Below are positions 22,301-33,228 of a DNA stretch of 64,000 bases, one piece after another. Made by a program: the position numbers and the translations under genes. The notes beneath the pieces are model-generated. The model was not told the origin of the DNA and ran no database searches. It worked only from the letters and a program-made list of their open reading frames with translations. This stretch comes from Cerrena zonata. Its lineage: Eukaryota > Basidiomycota > Agaricomycetes > Polyporales > Cerrenaceae. Position 1 is the first letter of the stretch. Each line of letters starts with the position of its first letter. The stretch lies in contig JASBNA010000028.1 of NCBI GenBank assembly GCA_038087015.1, forward strand, positions 372,001 through 436,000. Reading direction: 5' to 3'.

Positions 22301-24585
22301 GTGCCAATGCATTGGCTCAATTATTACCAACTTTGGAAGAATCATTGGTTACTGGTGATAGTGATACTAAACAAGGTATTTGTATTGCTTTAACTGAATT
22401 AATCAAATCTGCTTCTAATGATGCAATGAATGAATATAGTCATGTATTTATTCGTATTGTTCGTGATGCACTTATTGATTCATCACCAAGGGTAAGAGAA
22501 GCTGCTGCACAAGGGTTCGAAGCATTACAAGAAATCTTGGGTAAGGTTGTCATTGATGAAATTTTACCACATTTATTAAACTTGTTAGAATCTTCATCTC
22601 GTGAAACTTCTGAAAATGCTTTATCTGCCTTACAAGATATTATGGCAACCAAATCCGAAGTCATTTTCCCGATTTTGATTCCAACCTTGTTAACTCCACC
22701 TATCGATGCTTTCAAAGCCAAGGCATTATCTTCATTAGCATCTGTTGCTGGTTCTGCATTATACAGGCGTTTGAGTACAATTATTAATACATTGGTACTG
22801 GCAGTAATTGAAGCTAGAAATGAATCTGAAGAATATCAACAACAAATTAAAGATTCATTTGATCAAATTTTATTAGCAATTGATGACAATGCTGGTGTTA
22901 ATCCATTGATGCAACAATTATTATCATTGGTTAAACATGAAGATTCTGCTAAGAGAGCTATTGTTTATGAAAGATTAGGAAATTTCTTTAGTAATACTAC
23001 TTTAGATTATTCTATTTACACCCAAGATATGATTGGACAATTTATCTTATCTTTAGGTGATAAATCTCCACAAGTTGTTCAAGGTACTTTTGATGCTTTA
23101 ACCGCCTTGGTCAAAAACCAAAGTAAGGAGTCATTAGAAAGATTGGTTAAACCTGCTAGACAAGCATTAATTTTGACTGGTGTTAAGGGAGAAGAATTAG
23201 CTGGTTTCAAACTTCCAAAGGGACCAAATTGTATTTTACCAATTTTCTTACATGGATTAATGTATGGTAATAATGAACAACGTGAAGCATCAGCATTATC
23301 TATAGCTGATATTATTGATAAGACCCCATCAGCTAATTTAAGACCATTCGCTACTACTATCACTGGTCCATTAATTCGTGTTATTGGTGAAAAAGTTAGT
23401 AGTGATATTAAGGCTGCTATTTTAATTGCCTTAACCAATTTGTTATTGAAGATTCCACAATTTTTAAGACCATTTGTTCCACAATTACAAAGAACTTTTG
23501 TTAGATCCTTAAGTGATGCTAATAATGAAACATTAAGAGAAAAAGCCGTTATTGCATTAGGAGTATTAATTGAATTCCAACCAAGAGTTGATTCATTAGT
23601 TACTGAATTAGTAACTGGTGCTAAGAACACTGATGATTCAGGAGTTAAAATGACAATGTTGAAAGGTATGTTAGAAGTTGTTAGTAAAGCAGGTAATAAT
23701 ATGAATGAAACCTCCAAGAATTCAATTATGACCTTAGTTGAAGAAGAAATCACCAAAGTATCCGATGAAAAAACTGCTGTTTCATACGCTAGATTAATTG
23801 GATCATTACTGAAGATTTTATCAAGTGATGAAGCTAAGAATATTTTGAATGATAAGGTATTAATCAATGCCAATTCTGGAGATATTCAAAAATTGAAATT
23901 CAGTATTTTATCAATCAATTCATTTTTGAAAGATTCTCCACAACATATTTTCCAAACTGATTTATTACAAGGAATCATTGATTTTATAATTAGTGGAAGT
24001 AATTCGAGATTTGATTACATTAGTGATAATGCTACAATTGCAATTGGTAAATTATTTTTACAACTTGAGAAGAAACCTGAATATACCATTGATGAAGAAT
24101 TAAGAATTGATTTGATTAAACAGTTATCAATAACCATGATCAAACCCGAATCCAATTCAAGTGACACTCGTCGTTTATCATTAGTTGTTATTCGTACTTT
24201 GGCAAGATACCAATACGAAAAACTTATCAAACCAAATTGGACCTTGATTGTACCAAGTGTATTTACGTGTTTAAGAGATGCGGTTATTCCAATTAGATTA
24301 GCCGCTGAAAAAGCCTACTTAGCAATTTTCAATTTAATTGAAGATACTGAACTGAAAGATTTTAATCAATACTTCAGTGATAACACTAATATTACTACGG
24401 TTATTGGTGGGGCCATTCAACCCAGATCAATTGGTGATTATACCAAGAGAGTTGCTAATAGATTAGCATCGGTTGAACGAGAACGTATCGAGGCCGGTGG
24501 TGACGACGAGACCTTGTTCAGTGATCGTATTGAAGACGAACAAGAAGTATGGGCCGTTGGGGGAGTTGACTTAAACAATCATTAG
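16380..24585 (+). CDS. GCN1: Gcn1, ribosome-bound activator of Gcn2 (one frame break)
   Basis: Giant HEAT-repeat protein. It binds ribosomes with Gcn20 and passes the uncharged-tRNA signal to the kinase Gcn2 (general amino acid control, family knowledge). The N-terminal frame (853 codons) breaks off at KKRIRRQKEINS. The second frame (about 1880 codons) holds the eEF3-like HEAT region and the C-terminal Gcn2-binding half. It includes stretches typical of Gcn1 such as IRRGGAYGIAGLVKGAG and RPYLSQLVQELEVAMVDPVP. Removing one A from the run of seven at 18903-18909 gives a smooth junction, SLKKELDAKKKSIPKRLTKQ, and a single protein of 2734 residues (S. cerevisiae Gcn1 is 2672). The TTG at 18967 is not a start. 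I regard this as one intact gene with a base-call error. Confidence 0.95.
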
Positions 24586-25039
24586 CTTTTAAAAAATAGT
24601 AATAAAAAGGATAGATTAACAGCAATTGTAGGCGAGCAAGAAGCAGTTCCGATCCAGGTATCCGATGGCACATGTCAAAAGATAGCAAAGATGTAAGCTT
24701 CTCTTACATCCTTTAGTCCATCGTTCGGCTTTTACAAGCTGCGAAACGAACAGAACAAACAAAAAAAGAAACGCTGCTACGCACTAAATGAGCCAAAGAT
24801 ACGATGAGAACTATTATATTATGTAGAGAAGGAAAGATTAATACATGAAAAGAAGATTAGGTTGCAATAGAGAAGCAAATAGAGGGTAAATAACAAACAG
24901 AACAAGAGTAGGTAATATACAGAGAAAAATATAGAGGGAAAACCCCCCGGGATATACTGAAATCACAGGGCATGTGAAGGGACTGGTAACTGGCCGCTTT
25001 AACCGATTCCCCAGATTAGTAAAGTAGCAAAATAGCAGG
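24586..25039. other. Convergent 3' region between GCN1 and MIG1
   Basis: 454 bases containing only A-rich 3'-UTR-like sequence of both genes. No gene or RNA recognised. Confidence 0.6.
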
Positions 25040-26395
25040 CTAATGATGGGGATTAGACTTTTGTTTATCGGTTAAGCCAATATTAGCATCGGGTAAACTA
25101 GGCATACTTAAATTAGTTGGTAAATCTAATTTTAAGCTTCTTAATGAGGGTAAGGCGTCAGAGTTTTTATTTTGATGCTCAATGACACCATTTGACGATG
25201 GCGATAGTTTTGGAGTTTGTAGATGGGAATTGGTTTTAACGGAGGATGGAGGGGTTGTATTTGTATTTCTAGGAGGATGTTGATGGTGTTGTTGCTGCTG
25301 ATTACTTGCAGGAGTCATGAAAAAATTTGATAAATTAGTGAATGAGTTGCTGGCACTAATTAAGGGAGTTGTATTAGTACTTAAATTCATGACTGGACTA
25401 TTTGGGATGGTGAAATTTTTTGAATTTGAAGAAGATAATGGGGAATTTGGTCTTGATTTTTTCAATTTTGATTTAACGTAATCTAAATCAGAATCTTCGT
25501 TAAGATAATGTAAATTTTTAGATGATTCTAATGAATTAGATGAATTATTCATTGGAGTCATTCTTTGTAATGAAGGGAAGTTGTTTCTCATTGTAGTATT
25601 CAAGGTAGTATAACTTTTACTATTATTAACCGCCACATTTGATAAATATTGAAGATTATTCTTGGAAGAATTTTTGGGTAATGCTAAAGGTTTGGAAGTT
25701 TTACCAAAATAATCCGTTAATGAAGGTAATGATCTTGAATTATTTGATTCCATAATCTTTAGTTCTTCCAGCGCTGCGCTTGCCAACATATCAATATTCA
25801 TCGTACTGGATAACTTTTTCAATAAAGGAGGTCTTTCATTTGGTGGAGTTTTGATTGGATGGAAACTAAAAGTAGCATGTGGTTTGGGAGAAACTTCATC
25901 CATCTTTGGCGAAGGCAGTTTTTTAGCTTGTTTTGATGATTTAACAGCCTTGATATTGGAGCTGGATGAAGAGCTTGATGATGACGACGAGGACGACAGG
26001 TCCGGCGACGGAATGGTGGTGAGTTTGGTTGTTTTCTTTGACGTTGTTGACGATGATGGTGGTTTATCATTAGTATTCATGGCTGCGGCTGCTGCTTTGG
26101 ATAAGTTCTTATTTCTTCTTGAGTTTGGATTGGTATGAATCCTAGAATGTCTGGTTAATTCATCGCTCCGACTGAACTTCTTAAAACATCCTGGGAAAGT
26201 ACAACTGTGAGGTTTTTCCCCGGTATGAGTTCGAATATGTCTGGTTTGATGTTCTAAACGATGGAAGGCCTTATCACACATGGGACACTTATATGGCCTG
26301 CTGGTTGGATCCTTTTTATCAACAACCACCGGAGCATCCCTACCGGACGAGTCATGTAGTTCTGGGTCACGAGGAAGTTCTTGTTTTAATGACAT
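25040..26395 (-). CDS. MIG1: Mig1-type glucose-repression C2H2 zinc-finger repressor
   Basis: 451 residues. Two C2H2 fingers lie at 37-87. Finger 1 is C37, C40, H53, H57 and finger 2 is C65, C70, H83, H87. They are separated by the linker THTGEKP. The recognition helices ([10 protein letters not shown] and [10 protein letters not shown]) are those of Mig1/CreA, which bind a GC box with a flanking AT tract. The rest is Ser/Asn/Thr-rich with poly-Ser. Near the C-terminus [13 protein letters not shown] resembles the Mig1 effector motif. Mig1 represses alternative carbon-source genes under glucose and is exported after Snf1 phosphorylation (family knowledge). Finger sequences are diagnostic. Mig1 versus Mig2 is less certain, but the effector motif favours Mig1. 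Confidence 0.9.
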   Translation of the reverse strand: MSLKQELPRDPELHDSSGRDAPVVVDKKDPTSRPYKCPMCDKAFHRLEHQTRHIRTHTGEKPHSCTFPGCFKKFSRSDELTRHSRIHTNPNSRRNKNLSKAAAAAMNTNDKPPSSSTTSKKTTKLTTIPSPDLSSSSSSSSSSSSSNIKAVKSSKQAKKLPSPKMDEVSPKPHATFSFHPIKTPPNERPPLLKKLSSTMNIDMLASAALEELKIMESNNSRSLPSLTDYFGKTSKPLALPKNSSKNNLQYLSNVAVNNSKSYTTLNTTMRNNFPSLQRMTPMNNSSNSLESSKNLHYLNEDSDLDYVKSKLKKSRPNSPLSSSNSKNFTIPNSPVMNLSTNTTPLISASNSFTNLSNFFMTPASNQQQQHHQHPPRNTNTTPPSSVKTNSHLQTPKLSPSSNGVIEHQNKNSDALPSLRSLKLDLPTNLSMPSLPDANIGLTDKQKSNPHH

Positions 26396-26832
26396 TTTAT
26401 CCAGCTATATCTTAGAATCTTGTATGAGTGTGGGGTTCTATCTTTCTCTCTATCAAAGAAAACAAAAGCTTTATAAAGGTTTGAATAGTGCCCTTGGAAA
26501 TGGTTCAAGTACTAAACTGGAGAATAGATAAAGAAGTTAGGTGAATATATATCCGTTAAAATGGCGATATCAAATTGCTTTAAAAGAGAGAATCAAATTT
26601 TTTTTTTTTTTTTTTTTTGTAAGTACTTTTTTAAGTGCTTTTTTTAAGTGCTTTTTTTTATGTGCTTTTTGTAAGATCTGACTTGGTTCTGCTTCGCTTT
26701 TCGCTTTTTATGGAGAAAAATTTTTCTGTGGTTTTGAGGAGAAGATTACACTATAGCACTATACGGTGGACAATACCAGGATCTACATTGGCTACGGCTC
26801 TTACAGGCTTGGGAAACGACGTTGTACGGGCA

Positions 26833-26870
26833 GTCCACAGTGGACCATCGACGGTGGACGGTCCGTCGAC
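26833..26870. repeat. GC-rich inverted repeats
   Basis: GTCCAC (26833-26838) and GTGGAC (26840-26845) form a near-perfect 13-bp palindrome. CGACGG (26849-26854) and CCGTCG (26863-26868) form a second one. They stand out in an AT-rich promoter and could be DNA-binding sites for a dimeric factor. That role is inference. Confidence 0.5.
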
Positions 26871-27328
26871 AGTAGAAGCAGACAGTAAGCAGACAGTAAA
26901 CGGTAGCTGTAGACAGAAAACATGTAATCAGTTGATTGAATCATCTCAACACAAACCGGTAAAGGCACCTGACACTGGCAGGCCCATTAAGTGGGGATAT
27001 TCGTTGAGCATCTCTCCACAACTCACCAATGGTTTACTGTAATCCGATTCAATAAAAATGGCTACTATGAACCATTATGGGGGATCCCGGGGTTAAACCC
27101 AAATTCCCACCTTTTTGTTATTATTAAATTACCATTTGAATTCTGTTGATTGTTATTAAAATTCAGATAATGCTAATTACATTGTTACCTGGTACGGTGT
27201 CGGGTGTGTATGCCTCAAACGGTAGGGCACTGTTGATAAGACCCACTGACTAAGGCTGGCAGGAGTATCTGAAAGGTTACTAAACACATCTCGTTCGAGA
27301 ACCAGGCACTGGTTGGTGGTGGTGGGGA

Positions 27329-27362
27329 GAAGGCCCAAAGGCCCAAAGGCCCAAAGGCCCAG
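27329..27362. repeat. Tandem AAAGGCCC octamer array
   Basis: Four consecutive copies of an 8-bp unit built on GGCC, followed by CAGGCCTG. Very GC-rich for this genome. Function unknown. Confidence 0.75.
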
Positions 27363-27587
27363 GCCTGGGGGTGGTGGCGGCACGGGTGTTTTCTGCCGGT
27401 TCCCTGGCAGTTTCCCCCGTAAAAGGGAAAAACAATTGGACAAAACGACAAAAGGAAAAAGAAACGACGTTCAGCAGGTGAAAACCGGGTACGCCCTGGG
27501 AACAAGCTCGGGGAGTTGGCGGTCACGTGCGTGGTGTGTGGGTGGTATCGATTGCTGCAAAACCAAGTGGTGATTACCTATCACATT

Positions 27588-27650
27588 TATATATATTAAC
27601 ACTTGTATATATTAACACTTGTATATATTAACACTTGTATATATTAATAC
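27588..27650. repeat. 16-bp tandem repeat (ACTTGTATATATTAAC)
   Basis: Three copies lie at 27601-27616, 27617-27632 and 27633-27648 (the last with one change), preceded by a partial copy. They lie directly upstream of the wall-protein ATG at 27689, where the TATA element is expected. Confidence 0.85.
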
Positions 27651-27688
27651 TTTTATCTACCATTCTACTTCATCGATAATAACTCTAC

Positions 27689-29335
27689 ATGAAATTAATC
27701 TTTTTAGCCTTGGTGGCTGTCGAAGCAGCCTATACTCAAAGAGTACGTGAGCCAACTGTTTGATATGGATGGATACTAACGTTTAGCCTAACCCGGACTG
27801 GGAATGTGATGGATGTAGTTTGATCACCACAGCAAGCTCCTTACAGGGCACCTTGACCTTTACTGGTACTGGTACTGGTACTGGTACTGGTACTGGTACT
27901 GGTACCTGGTACTGGCACTGGTACTGCTACTGATACTGGTACTGATACATCTACTGATACATCTACTGATACTTCTACTGATACTTCTGCTGATACTTCT
28001 GCTGATAAATCTACTGATACACCTTCTAATACATCTACCGGTACTTCTACTATTGCTTCTACTGATACCACTGGTACCGCTGTGATTACTGATACCGCTG
28101 TTATTACTGGTACTGAGACCACTGGTACCGCTGTGATTACTGATACCACCGATACTGCTACTGATACAGCCACTGATACTGCCACTGATAATACTGGTAC
28201 CGCTGTGATTACTGGTACTGATACCACCGGTACCGCTGTGATTACTGGCACCGCCGTGATTACTGATACCACTGTGATTACTGATACCACTGATACTGCT
28301 ACTACTACTGCTACTGATAATACTGATACAACTGCCAATACTACTGGCACCGGGGTGGTTACTGTTCCTGATACCACTGCTGATACTGCTACTTCAATTT
28401 TCACTAATACTGCTACGTCAATTTTCACTGATACTGCTACCACTGTGATTACTGATCCTGCTACTGTTACTGCCACTGAGCCTGATACTGTAACAGATAC
28501 AACTGCAACTGAAATTGTCACTGGGTCTGCTTTTGATTCCTCCTCCACTCTCGTCTCTACGACCGTCCATCATACTACTCTTTCCAACGGAAAAGTCGTG
28601 GTAATCACGACTGTCGTAACTACCGTGGTCGACTGCAATACCTTGACTAAAACAGTACCTTCACCTTCTTCTACACCTTCTCCAGCCTATACACCTTCTC
28701 CAGCCTCTACAACTTCAGATTACACAACTTCCAATCTTGGTTTTTCAGCCGCTTCATCTTCCTCACTGAAGCTTTCGACCATTCCTAGTAGCCCAGTCAT
28801 CTCTGCCACACCTCAAGTTTCAAGCTGCACTCCTTCAAACTCCACTTCCACCTCGTCCTCATCAACTTTGCTCACCAGTTCTACAACAGTCTCTTCATTC
28901 GCTTTGACTTGGTCCTTCACTCAATGGAATACTTACTTCTACATCTCAAGCATTCCGTGCTCCACAATCTCTAGTAAAGCTACTCTTACTAAGACTGAAG
29001 TGAGCTTACTCAAATCGACCAAAGTCGTAACGAGTACAAAATTGGAATCTTCAACATTCACGGCCTACCCTATTGGCTGTATTCCAACAACTGAAACTGT
29101 TCTTGCAATTCCACTGGTTTCAATATCAATTCTACAAGTCTCTTCATCCTCTTCCCCAAAAGCACCGGCTTCTTTTTCCTCTACATCTTCTCTGTTGGCT
29201 CCTTCGTCGACCAGTTCCATTCCACAAATAGATACAGCAAATTATATCGTGGATCATGAAAACAGGGCTATGAGATTGAGATCTAATTGGCGCTTTTCGA
29301 TCTGGTGGTTATGCTTTGGCTTCGTCTTTGTCTGA
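27689..29335 (+). CDS. Secreted Thr/Asp-rich repeat protein, probable cell-wall mucin (intron, one frame break)
   Basis: Exon 1 (27689-27742) encodes 18 residues, MKLIFLALVAVEAAYTQR, a clean signal peptide. A 44-nt intron follows (see separate entry). Exon 2 starts PNPDWECDGCSL and runs into Thr-Gly repeats, then about 150 residues of Thr/Asp/Ala/Val repeats (TDTATD, TGTAVIT). A Ser/Thr-rich domain with a few Cys follows. The end is basic then hydrophobic (FSIWWLCFGFVFV), possibly a weak GPI signal. The repeat frame breaks at the CC at 27905-27906. Removing one C restores ACT-GGT periodicity and gives 533 residues with the intron removed. The role is probably wall or adhesin-like. No named family is recognised. 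The repeat tract also leaves the opposite strand open, which I regard as a shadow. Confidence 0.7.
27743..27786 (+). other. Spliceosomal intron (44 nt) after a signal-peptide exon
   Basis: The 5' splice site is GTACGT (27743-27748), the branch site is the perfect TACTAAC (27774-27780), and the 3' site is TTTAG (27782-27786). The branch-to-AG distance is very short. Reading through it meets a TGA, whereas splicing keeps the frame. Confidence 0.75.
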
Positions 29336-29416
29336 TTCAGGCTTTTTTTTTTTTTTAATATATATTTATCTTTACATAGCTTCTATATAGAAACTGGTAA
29401 TAAATGAATCACTAAA

Positions 29417-30394
29417 CTAAACAGATTCCTTGTTCCCATCTTCGGATCCCTCATCTGCTTTTTGTTGGTGAATACTTGGAAATAAGAAAGCATCGTTAAA
29501 TTCTACCAATACCAGAGTATTTGCTTCGTCTCCATCTGAGGAATCATTATCACCTTGCTTCAAACCTTTATATGTAGAGTACAACTTATAACCAGAAACT
29601 CCTAGCATCGAAGACGACAACAAATAAGTTACCAAACCAAGCGACGCCAACCCAATGGAAGCTTTCTTGGTTTTGCAATTACCAGACAACTTCATGGCTA
29701 GCTCCAGTTGTTTCTGAAGGGTAGTTGAATTGAAGGAGCTCCTGCTCAATGTTGAATTAGCAATGGTTCCAATTCCATAAAAGTTATTCAAAATTTGCTC
29801 GTTCACACCATTGCCAGTCAAATTATAATGAACAAGCAAATCCTCTAAGCTATCACAGTTCATTGAACCAGATTCGGTAACTTGATAAATAAACGAAACA
29901 AACCAGAGAATAACTCCACTAAACTCAGAACTCACCAACGACCCGAGGTACCCTACTTGGGTTTTAGAAATACCCAAACTTCTGAAGGCTCCGGAACCAC
30001 TCCTAACGCTTGCAAGCGTTGGCTTAGTGGCCCTATTCTTGATGAATTTATACACCAAAGAAAGAATCAGATTACCAGAGGTAGTAAATGAGCCGCTAGC
30101 TAAGGAAACTGCAATGGGCTTAACAACAGTATCCAAATTTAACCCAGTGCTTTGCTTGGAACCCAGGCCAAGTTTCGATTCTAATTCGCCAATCTCAGTC
30201 TGATTAAGTAAGTCTCCAACTAACTCTCCAATCAACTCCCCTGCTGATTCAGTCGAGTTTCCTGAAAGAAGATCATTCACATCGCTTACAATTCCTGAAA
30301 GGGTTGACTTATCTTTAATAAGAATAGCAGCAAGAATAAGCACGGCTATGCTAATAACAACTTGAAAAATACGATTCTTGGATGAAGTAGACAT
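29417..30394 (-). CDS. Membrane protein of unknown function
   Basis: 325 residues from the first ATG (30392-30394, MSTSSKNRIFQ). An upstream extension of the open frame begins with TTG and is not used. I do not recognise a family. An N-terminal hydrophobic segment (about 11-27, VVISIAVLILAAILI) could be a signal anchor. Further hydrophobic stretches lie at about 165-180 (GVILWFVSFIYQV) and 248-275 (GLASLGLVTYLLSSSML). Several N-x-S/T sites lie between them, with two Cys (about 190 and 240) that might pair outside the cytosol. The tail is acidic. It lies convergent to the wall-protein gene and divergent from the RIM4-like gene. The architecture resembles fungal plasma-membrane or wall-synthesis accessory proteins, but that is only a guess. 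Confidence 0.65.
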   Translation of the reverse strand: MSTSSKNRIFQVVISIAVLILAAILIKDKSTLSGIVSDVNDLLSGNSTESAGELIGELVGDLLNQTEIGELESKLGLGSKQSTGLNLDTVVKPIAVSLASGSFTTSGNLILSLVYKFIKNRATKPTLASVRSGSGAFRSLGISKTQVGYLGSLVSSEFSGVILWFVSFIYQVTESGSMNCDSLEDLLVHYNLTGNGVNEQILNNFYGIGTIANSTLSRSSFNSTTLQKQLELAMKLSGNCKTKKASIGLASLGLVTYLLSSSMLGVSGYKLYSTYKGLKQGDNDSSDGDEANTLVLVEFNDAFLFPSIHQQKADEGSEDGNKESV

Positions 30395-30876
30395 TCTGGG
30401 TTTGAATAAAGCTACAAGAAGTAGATTCAAATCAAAAATATGATCGTATCCCCTTCAATTTATATTCAAGCGGCTACTCAGTATATAGGGCGTTGTATGG
30501 TGAAGCTAAATTTTGCAACAATTCAAAGAGACCCATACCTCCAAAAGAAGAACGAAAAAAAGAAAAAGAAAAAAAGATTTCCATTTGTGGATTTCAAAAG
30601 TTGTAAAAAAAAAAAAAAATGGTTGAAAACTATACGTCGTTTTCTCTTTCAAATCCTACTTTTCCTACTTCAAACAGAGTGTTACTTGTACTTCTTTCTG
30701 CTTCCTCTTTGTTGTCCGCTGTCTTCTTTGAACAAAGTAAGTCACTATCTAACAACATCTCTAATCTTATTGACCGCGCTTAACACCCTTGATTATATTT
30801 TGCAAGTTGCAACAATTTGTGTGGGTCTGTTATTCTCAGTCTTACAATCAGATTTTTAACCGCCCCAATCTTCAAC
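30395..30876. other. Divergent promoter between the membrane-protein gene and the RIM4-like gene
   Basis: 482 bases with A-rich tracts near 30547-30575 and 30604-30620. A GTAAGT...CTAAC combination near 30738-30756 could be a 5'UTR intron of the RIM4-like gene, but no clear 3' end is evident. No protein gene. Confidence 0.45.
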
Positions 30877-32922
30877 ATGAAACCCTCCTCTTTGAGAAAG
30901 ATTAAAGCCAGATCAAAGAGGATTATTGACTCTAAATGCAAGGAAGAAAGCGCCGCCGGCGACGAAACTTACAATCTTCCATCTTCCGTGGGGGGTGCTA
31001 GCTCTTCGGAGTCACTTCCAGATATCACAGAAGAAGCTATTTCTGACGACAAGAAATCTATTCCTATTCATGCAGGTGAGTTCCAACAGGTTGAAGAAGC
31101 TGACTCTAATCAGTCAACAATAGTTCCTTCTATGATGCTGCTTAAAATTAGTCAAACAATGAGTGATGAATCGGATAATGAGGCAAGTATGGATAAAGAA
31201 AATCAAGCACCAATTAAAAATGTTAGAGGTAAACCATCAGCTTGTGTTTTCGTTGCGAGTCTTTGTTCAACTTTAACTGATGATGAGTTATGCATATCAG
31301 TAACCAAACATTTTGAAAAATGGGGGGATTTGTCTACAGTTAAGGTTCTTCGTGATACTTCAAATCGTCCTTATGCTTTTGTGCAATATACAAATGATAA
31401 TGACTGCAAAAGAGCAATTAAATTGGGTCAGGATTCATTGTTGAGTGGAAGAAGACTTAGATGTGAAGCTGCCAAAGTAAATAGAACCCTCTTCATTTCT
31501 TCTAGCTCGAAACTTTCTGAAAATGGTTTGAAAGAATACTTATCAATTTTTGGTGAATTTGATGATATTAAACCCAGTGATTCTGATGGTTTGGTACTCA
31601 CTTCGAATCCTGAAGAAACTTTTAAAAACTGGTTTGTCAAGTTTACCTATAGAGATGATGCAATTAGAGCATATGCTAATTTAACTGAAAAGAGTGATCT
31701 TGAAGTTGAATGGGCACAAAATCTTGATGAAGGGCACTATGAAGTTCTGCATCACTTTAATCCTAAAAATGAATCCGGTTCCCAATCAAAGTCTTACGGG
31801 TTTGATAGATTTTCAATTTTCATTGGTCAATTGAATTCAAATATCACCAATGAAGAATTAACTGATCGATTTAAAATTCATGGAAATATCAAAGATCTTT
31901 CCATTATTAGAAAAGAAAATAATACTTTTGCCTTCATTACCTATGATGATGAATCTGCTGCTGCTAGTGCTGTTGAAAGAGAGAATCATTCAATGTTAAA
32001 GGACAAAACAATGCATGTTCAATACCGTGAAGTTCATCATTCTAAGATTAAACCAAATTCAACTCCTCAATTGGGTTTTGCTCATGCACCTCCTCCAATC
32101 AATCTTATGAAAAGAATAAACTCTAATAATAAACCTAAAAGTTTACTTTTTGAAAATCCAACAAAATCTCATTATTTGTATCAACCACCACAGCATCGCC
32201 AGAATCATCAACGCCAAAATCAAAGCCATTCTAAGCACCCATATCAGCGTCAACTGCATCATACATCTTTTAAAACAAAATCTAATATTAATGATGTGGT
32301 TTCTTCCAATGGCCAATCTAAATTTAGTGGATATGGCTCACCAAAATCTTACAAGATCTTTCATGAGAATAGTCCCAAGAAACCGTTGAGAGCTTCTGGT
32401 GGCCTTTTCGATTACAAACGTAATGGCAATATTAAAGAAAAAGGTAAAGATCAAGCATCTTATTCCAAAAAGGATTTTTTTGGATTAGAACATGATAATA
32501 GAAAGTCATATAATATTTTCAATGATATTGGGAAGAGTGTTTCCAAAGTTGAAAATCGATTATCCAAACATGAGTCTCCTACTCCTCCAGAAACTATGCA
32601 ATCAGAATCTCGTCATTTCTTGAGAAGTGGATCCTCACCTTCTACTAACACTTTCAGTGACAGATCGGAACCTTTGGGTATGTCACAAGCGGATCCTACA
32701 ATCCAAGCTTCTGAGGTTTCGAGTGAAAAAACCACAAAATATAATAATACTGATATTCCGTATTACTATTATGTTCCACCCAACTATTATGGCTATGGTG
32801 TCGGAAATGGTGGATACACCGATAAGAATAGTGGACCTTACGGTCCCTACTCATATAATCGCAATACTAAAAGCTATCAATACCCACTTTATTACCCAAC
32901 TCATAACGATGAGTATTTATGA
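30877..32922 (+). CDS. RIM4: RRM RNA-binding protein, Rim4-like
   Basis: 681 residues from the ATG at 30877 (MKPSSLRKIKARSKR). An upstream in-frame extension begins with TTG. RRM1 lies at about 120-205 (ACVFVASLCSTLTDDELCIS with the RNP1-like YAFVQYT). A degenerate RRM spans about 208-300 (RTLFISSSSKLSENGLKEYL). RRM3 lies at about 312-390 (FSIFIGQLNSNITNEELTDR with FAFITYD). The C-terminal 290 residues are His/Asn/Ser-rich, with Tyr repeats near the end. The RRM1 wording (VKVLRDTSNRPYAFVQYTND) closely resembles Rim4, which in S. cerevisiae is an amyloid-forming meiotic translational repressor (family knowledge). Many CTG-clade yeasts lack full meiosis, so the role here may differ. The PES4/MIP6 family is the alternative. 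Confidence 0.7.
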   Translation: MKPSSLRKIKARSKRIIDSKCKEESAAGDETYNLPSSVGGASSSESLPDITEEAISDDKKSIPIHAGEFQQVEEADSNQSTIVPSMMLLKISQTMSDESDNEASMDKENQAPIKNVRGKPSACVFVASLCSTLTDDELCISVTKHFEKWGDLSTVKVLRDTSNRPYAFVQYTNDNDCKRAIKLGQDSLLSGRRLRCEAAKVNRTLFISSSSKLSENGLKEYLSIFGEFDDIKPSDSDGLVLTSNPEETFKNWFVKFTYRDDAIRAYANLTEKSDLEVEWAQNLDEGHYEVLHHFNPKNESGSQSKSYGFDRFSIFIGQLNSNITNEELTDRFKIHGNIKDLSIIRKENNTFAFITYDDESAAASAVERENHSMLKDKTMHVQYREVHHSKIKPNSTPQLGFAHAPPPINLMKRINSNNKPKSLLFENPTKSHYLYQPPQHRQNHQRQNQSHSKHPYQRQLHHTSFKTKSNINDVVSSNGQSKFSGYGSPKSYKIFHENSPKKPLRASGGLFDYKRNGNIKEKGKDQASYSKKDFFGLEHDNRKSYNIFNDIGKSVSKVENRLSKHESPTPPETMQSESRHFLRSGSSPSTNTFSDRSEPLGMSQADPTIQASEVSSEKTTKYNNTDIPYYYYVPPNYYGYGVGNGGYTDKNSGPYGPYSYNRNTKSYQYPLYYPTHNDEYL

Positions 32923-32968
32923 TTTATGATTTATGATTTATGACTTATGATTTATGGTTTACGATTCA
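32915..32968. repeat. TTTATGA heptamer repeat after the RIM4-like gene
   Basis: About six consecutive 7-bp units (TTTATGA with variants) begin within the last codons and run into the 3' flank. Simple microsatellite-like array at a stop codon. Copy number changes would alter only the 3'UTR. Confidence 0.75.
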
Positions 32969-33228
32969 TCCATATAGTCTACTACTGCTCTATATGTTAT
33001 TATCTTTGAGAATTGTTTAACGGTTTATATTTTGAATTCTTCGTATTCATTATCTCTTTTTGTTTCGGTTTTTAGTTTCTACCCTTTTTCATAGAGCTTT
33101 ATAAAATGTTCCTTTATTTTTGTACTGTAGTTTTTATCTGAGAAAAAAAAATTGAAACGAAAAAAACCAATGCTTAAGATTGAAACTAAACGCCACCAAA
33201 ACCCCGTTAATTGAGTTACCACAACGCT
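32923..33228. other. Intergenic between the RIM4-like gene and CSN5
   Basis: 306 bases holding the heptamer array above and an A-rich stretch near 33143-33165. No gene. Confidence 0.6.

Larger units (their letters stand above)
26396..27688. other. Divergent promoter region between MIG1 and the wall-protein gene
   Basis: 1293 bases. It contains poly(T) at 26599-26618, GC-rich inverted repeats near 26833-26870, an AAAGGCCC array near 27329-27362 and a 16-bp tandem repeat at 27588-27650. A 135-codon frame (26635-27042) has no family signature and I do not call it. No RNA gene recognised. Confidence 0.55.

Noticed and set aside
26635..27042. 135-codon plus-strand frame upstream of the wall-protein gene
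   Set aside because: It crosses poly(T) and GC-rich inverted repeats, and the composition is unlike proteins in the window.
27841..28548. 235-codon minus-strand frame of Val/Ser/Thr repeats
   Set aside because: It mirrors the Thr/Asp repeat tract of the wall-protein gene. The simple hexamer composition keeps several frames open, and it has no signal, domain or promoter of its own.
30735..30810. Possible 5'UTR intron upstream of the RIM4-like gene
   Set aside because: GTAAGT and CTAAC are present, but the branch site is weak and close to the donor, and no clear acceptor follows. Not enough to call.
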